A stretch of DNA of 12,213 nucleotides, taken from NCBI GenBank assembly GCA_023427825.1, contig JAEZAI010000281.1, positions 1-12,213 on the forward strand, written 5' to 3'. The stretch's first letter is position 1; each line of letters starts with the position of its first letter. This document shows, piece by piece, positions 1-7,026 of the stretch. The stretch is from Actinomycetes bacterium (lineage in GTDB: Bacteria; Actinomycetota; Acidimicrobiia; Acidimicrobiales; Microtrichaceae). A model generated the notes under the pieces. It did no database searches. It was not told where the DNA came from and was given only the letters and a program-made list of their open reading frames with translations. A program made the position numbers and the translations under genes.

Positions 1-24
1 CCCCCGGACAACGTGGTCCGGGGG
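1..24. terminator. Perfect 9-bp GC hairpin at window edge
   Basis: CCCCCGGAC at 1-9 pairs perfectly with GTCCGGGGG at 16-24 around a 6-nt loop. No T-tract follows. It could be the terminator of a gene lying left of the window or the first hairpin of the leader of the next gene. The left edge prevents a decision. Confidence 0.4.
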
Positions 25-70
25 CCACACCGCCGGGGTGGTCACGGCCACGTCGGATGGCGTACCGACG
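23..70 (+). other. Possible structured 5' leader of the YnfA gene
   Basis: Two further hairpins follow the edge hairpin. GGCCACACC (23-31) can pair with GGGGTGGTC (35-43), with one mismatch and one G-U pair. CGTCGG (51-56) pairs perfectly with CCGACG (65-70) around an 8-nt loop. Both lie 46-93 nt before the GTG start. Structure is common by chance in DNA this GC-rich, and I could not match the region to a known riboswitch class, so this is only a candidate structured leader. Confidence 0.25.
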
Positions 71-115
71 GGCGGCCGAGCAGTACCTTGCGCCGATTGC
101 TTCGGAGGGACCGGA

Positions 116-451
116 GTGAACATCGCCCGGTCCCTCGCTCTCTTCCTGGTCGCCGCGGTCGCGGAGATCGGCGGCGCCTGGTTGATCTGGCAGGGCACGC
201 GGGAGCACCGAGGGGTCGCATGGGTCGGCGCCGGCATCGTCGCCCTGACCGCGTACGGGTTCGTGGCCACGCTGCAGGCGGACGCCAACTTCGGCAGGAT
301 CCTCGCTGCGTACGGCGGCATCTTCGTGGCCGGCTCGCTGGCGTGGGGCATCGTCGCCGACGGGTTCGAGCCCGACCGCTTCGACCTGATCGGGGCGGCG
401 ATCTGCCTGCTCGGCGTCGGCGTCATCATGTTCTCGCCCCGCCCCGCCTGA
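116..451 (+). CDS. YnfA/UPF0060 family small membrane protein
   Basis: This is a 111-residue integral membrane protein with four hydrophobic helices at about residues 3-25, 34-53, 61-81 and 89-107, which matches the usual YnfA size of about 108-110 residues. Family hallmarks are visible: AEIGGAWL with Glu17 in helix 1, [19 protein letters not shown] at 60-78, and a last helix ending in GVGVIMF. The family belongs to the small-multidrug-resistance-like group of inner-membrane proteins. Drug efflux has been proposed for some members, but the physiological substrate is not settled. I chose GTG at 116 because GGAGG at 104-108 sits at good Shine-Dalgarno distance and the protein then has family length; the reading frame is open further upstream but the extra residues are not family-like. 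It ends 44 bp before the convergent DUF4184 gene. Confidence 0.9.
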   Translation: MNIARSLALFLVAAVAEIGGAWLIWQGTREHRGVAWVGAGIVALTAYGFVATLQADANFGRILAAYGGIFVAGSLAWGIVADGFEPDRFDLIGAAICLLGVGVIMFSPRPA

Positions 452-476
452 CGCGTCCCGTTCGACGTGGGTTGCT

Positions 477-494
477 CTCGCTGGGCTTCGCGAG
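477..494. terminator. Weak hairpin between convergent genes
   Basis: CTCGC (477-481) pairs with GCGAG (490-494) around an 8-nt loop in the short gap between the YnfA gene and the convergent DUF4184 gene. It has no T-tract. A shared terminator role is a guess from position only. Confidence 0.2.
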
Positions 495-495
495 C

Positions 496-1323
496 TCACG
501 CAGCTCCGGAGGTCTCGGCGGTCGTGCGGACCGCGGCCGTAGGCGGCCCGGCGTCGTCGGGGCGGGGGACGAACGCTGCGATCACGCACAGCGACAGCCA
601 ACCGAGCACCACCCACGTGAACAGCGCGACGTCGACGCCGCGCGACGTCTGGGTGGCGCCGAGGAGTCCGCTCAGCACCGCAGCGACCACGACCGAGGCA
701 ACGACGGTGCGGTGGCGCGGCGGGGTCGGGGCCGGCGCGGGGTCGGCGCCGTGCCAGCGGCACAGCAGCCGTTCGCGACCGATCGCCCACATCTGCCGGA
801 CGGCGACGACCGACAGCGCCAGGCTCAGCACCACCTGCAGCACGTTGGCGACGCTGAGCGACCGCCCCGCCACGTCGAACAGGTGCTGGTCGAACCCGGG
901 GACGATCACCGAGTGATCCTCGTGCGTGAACATGTCGATGACCACGTGGGTGATGGCGCCGACCAGCACGCACAGCACCACGTTCCACCAGCGGTGCCGG
1001 ACGCGCCCGACGAGCCGCAGGTCGCGGAGGTGGAACCCCCCGAGGTCGGGCAGGTGGCCGGCGAGCCGGGGAAGCACCAGCCGCCGCGCCGACCAGGTCA
1101 GCAGGAGCCCGACGACCAGGCACCACGACACGAGCTGGTCGGGGCGGTGCCCGTCGAACCAGGTCGGCCACCCGAACAGGTACGGCATCGCCGTGTTGTG
1201 CTGCGTGGCCCGGGCCAGGTCGGGCACCGCGCTCCCCGCCACGAGCGCCACCCCGTCGAGTCCCGGCCGCCAGCGCTTCAGCGGCAGGACCGGGGCCTGG
1301 TGGGCGAGGAACGTCACGGGCAT
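496..1323 (-). CDS. DUF4184 family membrane protein
   Basis: This 275-residue protein begins MPVTFLAHQAPVLPLKRW, the N-terminal signature of the DUF4184 family. It then has an AGSAVPDL motif (29-36) and a conserved THVVIDMFTHEDH segment (125-137) rich in His and Asp. Hydrophobic stretches at about 65-77, 113-130, 153-172, 207-222 and 232-250 point to a multi-pass membrane protein. Some members are labelled putative metal-dependent hydrolases because of these His/Asp residues; no activity is firmly established. I chose ATG at 1323 because it puts MPVTF at the N-terminus as in the family. ATG at 1335 (four residues longer) is also possible, and neither has a clear Shine-Dalgarno sequence. The tail after about residue 255 is Ala/Thr/Pro-rich and probably disordered. 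The gene is divergent from the 126-residue gene at 1405. Confidence 0.8.
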   Translation of the reverse strand: MPVTFLAHQAPVLPLKRWRPGLDGVALVAGSAVPDLARATQHNTAMPYLFGWPTWFDGHRPDQLVSWCLVVGLLLTWSARRLVLPRLAGHLPDLGGFHLRDLRLVGRVRHRWWNVVLCVLVGAITHVVIDMFTHEDHSVIVPGFDQHLFDVAGRSLSVANVLQVVLSLALSVVAVRQMWAIGRERLLCRWHGADPAPAPTPPRHRTVVASVVVAAVLSGLLGATQTSRGVDVALFTWVVLGWLSLCVIAAFVPRPDDAGPPTAAVRTTAETSGAA

Positions 1324-1392
1324 GTGGCCGTCCATGGTGTCAGAGCGGCCCGCCGCCCCACCGACGCACCCGCCGAGGCGCGGCGGACGGGG

Positions 1393-1398
1393 CAGACT
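1393..1398 (+). promoter_or_regulatory. Possible -10 element (CAGACT) for a leaderless start
   Basis: CAGACT ends 6 nt before the GTG at 1405. It differs by one base from TAGACT, a typical actinobacterial -10. No -35 is visible. It is listed because the same spacing recurs before other genes in the window. Confidence 0.2.
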
Positions 1399-1404
1399 GC
1401 GCCG

Positions 1405-1785
1405 GTGGCCCTCCCCGCTGACGAGCGTCCGATCGACCCCCCTCCCGTCCACACCGCGGATCTCCCGCCCACGCCCATCCGCGACCGCAACATCCCGGCC
1501 GGGGCGTGGATCGAGGCGCCCGAGGTCCTGCTGCGGGCCGGCGACGACATCGGCCGGCCGGCGATCACCTACAAGCGACGGATCGGGCCGTGGCTCCTGT
1601 GGCGTGCGGGACCGGCGAAGGGCGCCGATGCCCGCTACGTGGCGATCGACGCGGAGGACCTCTCCCGGGCGTTCACGTTCCGGCTGTTCCCCGACGGCTC
1701 CGGTGACGGGCACGGCCCGACGTCGCACCACGTCCGGTTCCGGACGTGGAAGGAGGACCTCCGCGACGCAGCCTCGCGAGCCTGA
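1405..1785 (+). CDS. Hypothetical protein, 126 aa, unrecognised
   Basis: I cannot assign a named family. The protein has a Pro-rich N-terminal 25 residues, then a compact region containing AGAWIEAPEVLLRAGDD, KRRIGPWLLWRAGPA, DARYVAIDAEDLSRAFTFRLFPDGSGDG and a C-terminal HHVRFRTWKEDLRDAASRA. It has no signal peptide or membrane segment, so it is probably cytosolic. The alternating charged and hydrophobic pattern with aromatic residues suggests a small alpha/beta or beta-rich fold. GTG at 1405 was chosen because the conserved-looking part starts soon after it and upstream codons overlap the divergent DUF4184 gene. A weak GGACGGGG-like stretch (1385-1392) and a CAGACT hexamer precede it. The normal GC-rich codon pattern supports a real gene, but the exact start is uncertain. 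Confidence 0.6.
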   Translation: MALPADERPIDPPPVHTADLPPTPIRDRNIPAGAWIEAPEVLLRAGDDIGRPAITYKRRIGPWLLWRAGPAKGADARYVAIDAEDLSRAFTFRLFPDGSGDGHGPTSHHVRFRTWKEDLRDAASRA

Positions 1786-1954
1786 CGGCCGGCGCGACCG
1801 CCACCCGACGTGAACGCGGCGCGACGGTTCCGTGACCACGGTGTGAACTCCGTTCAGAAATAGCCGGTCGTCCGGTCGTGGGCGCCTGGCACCGCTGTAC
1901 CGTCGGCCGCTCAGGGCGGAGACCGGACATCCGGAGTGCAGGGAGCTGATCGAG
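1786..1954. promoter_or_regulatory. Intergenic region with two small dyads
   Basis: This 169-bp gap holds two adjacent perfect inverted repeats. The first is CCGTG-AC-CACGG at 1830-1841 and the second is TGAAC-TCC-GTTCA at 1844-1856. They could be operators for the gene at 1955 or a weak terminator for the gene before. A -10-like TACCGT lies at 1898-1903 without a good -35. GGGAG at 1941-1945 is the ribosome binding site for the GTG at 1955. Confidence 0.3.
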
Positions 1955-4186
1955 GTGGGATCGAAGCGCGTGCGGATCGCCGTCGGTGCCGTGGTGGCCC
2001 TCGCGGTCGTCGGGACGGTCGTGGCGGTGCTGGCCACGAGGGGCGGCGCCGAGTCGGTGACCCTCGAGCCGGTGGCGGCCGACGGCCCTGATCCGTTCAC
2101 GACCTCGGTCGCCTCCAGGGAGGTGCCGCCGCCGTCCGACCAGGTGACGGTCGATGCGGCCCGACTGCTGGCCGACCAGGAGCGCGACGACGCCACCGGC
2201 ACCCGCGCCGTCGGCGGGACGGAACCGGGCCTGTACGGAGGGACCGGCGACGCCGCGACCTGCGACGTGGCGGCGCTCGCCGCGTTCCTGGCCGGCGACG
2301 AGGCCAAGGCCGCCGCCTGGGCCGCCGTCCTGGGCATCGACGTCGACGAGATCCCGACCGAGCTCGCTCGTCTCACGCCGGTCGTCCTGACGACCGACAC
2401 CCTCGTGACGAACCACGGCTTCGCAGTTGGGCGGGCCACTCCCCGCCAGGCGGTGCTCCAGGCCGGCACCGCGGTGCTGGTCGACGAGGAGGGCGTGCCC
2501 CGGGTCCGGTGCGCCTGCGGGAACCCGCTGGCCGAACCCGCATCGGCCGACCTCGCCGCGGCGAGCACCACCGGCGAGCGGTGGGACGGCTACGACGGCG
2601 ACACCGTCGCGACGATCCGAGCGGCCGAGCCGGTGGAGGCGCTCACGCTCGTCGACCTGACGAGCGGCGAGCGGTACGAGCAGCCGGTGGGCTCCGCAGT
2701 CGGGACGACGTGGCTCGCGGTGTCCGGGAGCCACGACGGTGCCGGCGGTCCGACCGGCGCGGTCCACACCAGCCCCGACGGTCGCACGTGGACGACCGCG
2801 GCGACCGGCCCCGACCTCCTGTACGGCGTCGCGTCCTCGGAGGACCTGGCCGTCGTGGTGGGCTCGTCCGTGTCGGGTGGCGGCGTCGTGCGGACGAGCA
2901 CGGACGGCGCGAACTGGTCGCCACCGACTCCTGTGGTCGACCCGCTGCGAGCCGTGGCCCACGGCGACGGACGATGGGTGGCGGTCGGCGACCGCAGCTT
3001 CGCCGAGGAGGGCGGCGAGGGCGACGGGTCGGCGGGTGCGATCTGGACGAGCACCGACGGGTCGACGTGGGAGCGGACGGCCACGACCTCTCCGTACGAC
3101 AACACCGAGCTGACCGCACGTTCCGGCGGCATCCTCCACCAGGCGATGCTGTCCGTCGCCTACGGCGACGGGACCTGGGTCGCCACCGCGCAGGAGTGCA
3201 CGGAGCGGGTGTGCCTCCCGGTCGAGTTCACGAGCACCGACGCCACCACGTGGACCCGTCGGGTCATGGACGGAGCGCTCGGCGCGGTCTCGGTGGCGCA
3301 CGACGGTCGCACCTGGGCGTTCGTGGGACGTGAGCTGACCGGAGCAGGCGCCGGGGCGACCGACTCGGCGACCGCGATCGCCGGGCGGAGCACCGACGGT
3401 GAGCGATGGACCTACGGAGCGACCCAGCCCGAGGGCCTGATCTTGCAGGGACTCGCCGCCGGGTCCGGCGCCTGGCTCGCGGTGCAGGACCGCTCGACCG
3501 AACCGGACGCCCCGTCGAACGACGGCGTGTACCGCTCCGAGGACCTGATCACGTGGTCCGAGGTCTCGACCCTCGACGCCGACCTCCACGGCGTCGCCGT
3601 GTTCGCCGTCCGCCACGCCACGCCCGCGACCCCGGCGACGACGACCACCACCACCGCCCCGGCGCCGGCGACCGACGCCGCCGGCATCCGGGTGCTGACC
3701 CGCGGCCTCCAGTTCCAGGACGCCTCGGGCATGGACACGGCCCTCGCACCCTTCGACGGTCCGGCGACGGCGGCCGTCGACACCATCCGAGCGGTGCTCG
3801 GCGAGCCCCGCACCGCGGTCGAACCCGGCGACGGGACCTGCGTGGCGGAGTCCACCGTCCTCTCCTGGGGAGCGCTCACGATCGTGGTGCCCGGACGGGA
3901 TCCCGGTGGCACGAACTGGAAGGTGGTGCTGCGGGGGACCCCGGCGGACCTGCCCGCCATGCCGGTCACGGTGCCCGGGGAGTTCACCCTCGGCACGCCC
4001 GCCGCGGACGTCGCCGGCAACTTCCCCGGCGTGCCGACCGGGTCGATGGCCCACCAGGGCGTGCAGTACCAGGACTTCCTCCTCGACCCGTCGGGCGGCC
4101 GGATGGATCCGGGAACGCTCGTGAGCGCCGAGGACGGCGTGGTGCGCTCGATCGTGGCGCCCGCCTACCTCGAGGACATGTGCTGA
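1955..4186 (+). CDS. Membrane-anchored DUF6777/propeller-repeat surface protein
   Basis: This is a 743-residue protein. A basic N-terminus (SKRVR) and one hydrophobic helix at about residues 7-28 suggest a signal anchor with the rest outside the membrane. Residues about 86-195 look like DUF6777: GLYGG, a Cys at 103, LTPVVLTTDTLVTNHGF, LQAGTAVLVD and RCACGNPL with Cys186 and Cys188. Six repeats of the form S-x-D-G-x-x-W start at S273, S315, S366, S427, S479 and S528, spaced 42-61 residues. This resembles the Asp-box/BNR motif and predicts a six-bladed beta-propeller. A Thr/Ala/Pro linker (about 555-578) leads to a C-terminal domain (about 579-743) with Cys629 and a terminal Cys743, which I cannot name. 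No catalytic residues are evident; binding of a polymer or protein is plausible but unproven. GTG at 1955 has GGGAG nine nt upstream. The gene is followed by the sufC promoter, so it is probably transcribed separately from suf. Confidence 0.75.
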   Translation: MGSKRVRIAVGAVVALAVVGTVVAVLATRGGAESVTLEPVAADGPDPFTTSVASREVPPPSDQVTVDAARLLADQERDDATGTRAVGGTEPGLYGGTGDAATCDVAALAAFLAGDEAKAAAWAAVLGIDVDEIPTELARLTPVVLTTDTLVTNHGFAVGRATPRQAVLQAGTAVLVDEEGVPRVRCACGNPLAEPASADLAAASTTGERWDGYDGDTVATIRAAEPVEALTLVDLTSGERYEQPVGSAVGTTWLAVSGSHDGAGGPTGAVHTSPDGRTWTTAATGPDLLYGVASSEDLAVVVGSSVSGGGVVRTSTDGANWSPPTPVVDPLRAVAHGDGRWVAVGDRSFAEEGGEGDGSAGAIWTSTDGSTWERTATTSPYDNTELTARSGGILHQAMLSVAYGDGTWVATAQECTERVCLPVEFTSTDATTWTRRVMDGALGAVSVAHDGRTWAFVGRELTGAGAGATDSATAIAGRSTDGERWTYGATQPEGLILQGLAAGSGAWLAVQDRSTEPDAPSNDGVYRSEDLITWSEVSTLDADLHGVAVFAVRHATPATPATTTTTTAPAPATDAAGIRVLTRGLQFQDASGMDTALAPFDGPATAAVDTIRAVLGEPRTAVEPGDGTCVAESTVLSWGALTIVVPGRDPGGTNWKVVLRGTPADLPAMPVTVPGEFTLGTPAADVAGNFPGVPTGSMAHQGVQYQDFLLDPSGGRMDPGTLVSAEDGVVRSIVAPAYLEDMC

Positions 4187-4233
4187 GCGACGCCGCTGGG
4201 CGCCCGATGTGCCGCCTGTCGCGGCCGTCCGGG

Positions 4234-4263
4234 CTATTTCCACTATCTGAGTAGTGGAAATAG
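4234..4263. promoter_or_regulatory. AT-rich perfect dyad: candidate suf operator
   Basis: CTATTTCCACTA (4234-4245) and TAGTGGAAATAG (4252-4263) form a perfect 12-bp inverted repeat around a 6-bp spacer, ending 10 bp before the sufC ATG. It is conspicuously AT-rich within GC-rich DNA. It overlaps the putative -35 at 4237-4242 and the first three bases of the -10, the classical position for a repressor. Known suf regulators are the SufR winged-helix and Rrf2/IscR families, both of which can carry Fe-S clusters. The ACT/AGT half-site spacing does not match the E. coli IscR type 1 site, so the regulator is unknown. A folded RNA hairpin is an alternative if transcription starts upstream. Confidence 0.65.
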
Positions 4264-4273
4264 ACTCGGGGTC
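4237..4273 (+). promoter_or_regulatory. Candidate sufC promoter, leaderless
   Basis: TTTCCA at 4237-4242 matches TTGACA at four of six positions. An 18-bp spacer leads to TAGACT at 4261-4266, which fits the TANNNT -10 consensus. The expected start of transcription falls at or next to the ATG at 4274, giving a leaderless mRNA. Only a weak GGGG (4268-4271) lies before the ATG, so no proper Shine-Dalgarno site exists, consistent with that reading. Confidence 0.5.
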
Positions 4274-5067
<794 letters not shown>

Positions 5068-5071
<4 letters not shown>

Positions 5072-6369
5072 CCACGGCCGCCGACACCACCGCCCCCGTG
5101 CCCACCGCCGACGAGGTGGCGGCCGACGCGTCCGTCGACGACCTCGACGTCGCCGCGGTCAAGGCGGACTTCCCGATCCTGGCGACCACCGTCCACGACC
5201 GCCGCCTGGTGTTCCTGGACTCGGCGGCGTCGTCGCAGAAGCCGACCGACGTGCTCCAGGCGATGGACCACTACTACGAGACCACGCACGCCAACGTGCA
5301 CCGCGCGGCGTACACGCTGGCCGAGGCGGCGACCAACGCCATGGAGTCCGCCCGTGCCAAGGTCGCCCGCTTCATCGGTGCGCCCACGGCGAACGAGGTC
5401 GTGTTCACCAAGAACGCCACCGAGTCGATCAACCTGGTCGCCCGCTCCTGGGGCGGCGCCAACCTGGGTCCCGGCGACGCCGTCGTGCTCACCCAGCTCG
5501 AGCACCACGCCAACATCGTCCCCTGGCAGCAGCTCGCGGCCGAGCGGGGCGTGGAGCTGCGCTGGATCCCGCTGACCGACGACGGCCAGCTCGACCTCAC
5601 CGACCTGGACCGCCTGCTCGACGGGGCCAAGCTGCTCGCGCTGTCGGCCATGTCGAACGTCGTCGGCACGATCACACCGGTGCGCCGTCTGACCGATGCC
5701 GCCCACGCCGCCGGTGCGCTCGCCGTGATCGACGCCTGCCAGTACGTCCCCCACGTGCGGACCGACGTGGTCGAGCTCGGCGCTGACTTCCTGGCGTTCT
5801 CGGGCCACAAGATGCTCGGCCCCACCGGCGTGGGCGTGCTGTGGGCCCGCGCTGAGCTCCTCGAGTCGATGCCGGCCTTCCTCGGCGGCGGCGGGATGAT
5901 CCTGGACGTCACCACGGACGGCTTCGTGCCGGCCGAGGTGCCGCACAAGTTCGCGGCGGGCACCCCGCCGATCGCCGAGATCGTGGGCCTGGGTGCCGCG
6001 GTCGACTACCTGGACCGGCTCGGCATGGAGCAGGTGCGGGCGCACGAGATCTCGCTCACCGCGTACGCCATGCGCAGCCTGACCGAGCGCTTCGGCGACG
6101 ACCTCACGATCTACGGCCCGCACGAGCCCGACGCCCGCGGCGGCGTGATGAGCTTCGCGTTCAAGGGCATCCACCCCCACGACCTGTCGCAGGTGCTCGA
6201 CCAGCACGGCGTGTGCGTCCGGCCGGGCCACCACTGCGCCAAGCCGCTCATGCGAGTTCTCGGTGTCGGTGCCACTGCGCGAGCATCGTGGTACGTGTAC
6301 AACGACGAGGCCGACATCGATGCGCTCGGCGACGCGCTCGACGACGCCGGCGACTTCTTCGACTTCTGA
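5068..6369 (+). CDS. sufS: SufS, PLP-dependent cysteine desulfurase
   Basis: This 433-residue type II cysteine desulfurase converts L-cysteine to alanine, holds the sulfur as a persulfide and passes it on for Fe-S assembly. It has the PLP-binding Lys248 in AFSGHKMLGPTGVGVLW, the EHHANIVPW segment at 145-153 next to the cofactor, and the persulfide Cys390 in RPGHHCAKPLM. The core starts near residue 32 (VKADFPIL). The first 30 residues are an Ala/Asp/Thr-rich extension not expected in the family core and probably disordered. GTG at 5068 was chosen because it overlaps the sufC stop (GTGA) and no better start lies nearer the core. The adjacent sufU indicates that the sulfur acceptor is SufU, not SufE. 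Confidence 0.95.
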
Positions 6370-6449
6370 ACGAGCGCACCGGTCCACACACGGTGACTGA
6401 CGAGACTGCCCCGACGCCGATCCGCCGGGGCGAAGGGAACGGTTGACGA

Positions 6450-6956
6450 ATGTCAGGTCTCGAAGACCTCTACCGCGAGATCATCCTCGACCACTACCGC
6501 AACCCGCGGAACCGCGGCGAGCTGCCCAGCCCGCCTGCGTCCCGGGTGGAGGGCTTCAACCCGCTGTGCGGTGACGAGATCGTGGTGTACCTCCAGCTCG
6601 ACGACCCGTCGAAGGGCGACGACGCGGTGGTGACCGACGTGCGCATCGGCGGCCAGGGTTGCTCGATCTCGCAGTCCTCGGCGTCGATGATGTCGGCTGC
6701 GATCAGCGGCAAGACCGTCGGCGAGGTCAAGGACCTGACCAAGGCCTTCAAGTCGATGATGTCGATCCACGAGGGCGAGCTCGACGGCGGCGAGCCGGCG
6801 TCGGCCGAGGACGCGGATCCGGGCGAGCTGCGCCTCGGCGACCTCGAGGCGCTGCGCGGGGTCGTGAAGTTCCCGGTGCGGATCAAGTGCGCCACGCTTA
6901 GCTGGAACACGCTGCTGCAGGCGATCGACGAGTCCGAGGCCCAGCCCGCCGGCTGA
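6450..6956 (+). CDS. sufU: SufU, Zn-dependent sulfur acceptor for SufS
   Basis: This 168-residue IscU-like protein takes sulfur from SufS through zinc-ligand exchange and relays it to the SufBCD scaffold. The conserved ligands are visible: Cys40 and Asp42 in NPLCGDE, Cys71 in GGQGCSIS and Cys147 in RIKCATLSW. An insert of about 20 residues before the last Cys (about 109-132) distinguishes SufU from IscU. The first residues, GLEDLYREIILDHYRNPRNRG, are typical. GAAGGGA at 6433-6439 is a plausible ribosome site for the ATG at 6450. It follows sufS by 80 bp. Its last codons and stop (AQPAG-stop) lie in the first copy of a 17-bp tandem repeat, so the C-terminus may have been shaped by repeat expansion. 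The same strand holds no further gene before the convergent hydantoinase gene. Confidence 0.95.
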   Translation: MSGLEDLYREIILDHYRNPRNRGELPSPPASRVEGFNPLCGDEIVVYLQLDDPSKGDDAVVTDVRIGGQGCSISQSSASMMSAAISGKTVGEVKDLTKAFKSMMSIHEGELDGGEPASAEDADPGELRLGDLEALRGVVKFPVRIKCATLSWNTLLQAIDESEAQPAG

Positions 6957-7020
6957 GCCAGCCCGCCGGCTGAGCCAGCCCGCCGGCTGAGGCAGAGGCA
7001 GGACCAGCCCGCCGGCTGAG
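6941..7020. repeat. Four copies of a 17-bp repeat at the sufU end
   Basis: CCAGCCCGCCGGCTGAG occurs exactly at 6941-6957, 6958-6974, 6975-6991 and, after a 12-bp interruption, at 7004-7020. The first three are head to tail. Each copy can form a small hairpin, CAGCC-CGCC-GGCTG. The first copy encodes the last sufU residues and its TGA stop; the last ends 6 bp before the stop codon of the convergent hydantoinase gene. It may serve as a two-way terminator or simply be a slippage expansion. It is too short and has no spacers of the kind needed for CRISPR. Confidence 0.9.
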
Positions 7021-7026
7021 GCAACG

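Noticed and set aside
1..115. Fluoride or guanidine riboswitch
   Set aside because: Some short stretches such as GGATGG look suggestive, but the conserved cores of these classes are not present.
13..1404. Upstream part of the plus-strand frame ending at 1785
   Set aside because: It overlaps the YnfA gene out of frame and is antisense to the DUF4184 gene; the composition is Arg/Pro/His-rich and no family match is visible before 1405.
4234..4263. Canonical E. coli IscR type 1 site
   Set aside because: The ACT and AGT half-sites are 8 bp apart here instead of 5, so only a general dyad-operator call is justified.
6392..6446. 17-codon frame between sufS and sufU
   Set aside because: It starts with a GTG without a ribosome site, has no recognisable sequence and is more simply the untranslated gap before sufU.
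6941..7020. CRISPR array
   Set aside because: The units are 17 bp and abut directly with no unique spacers, and no cas gene is near.
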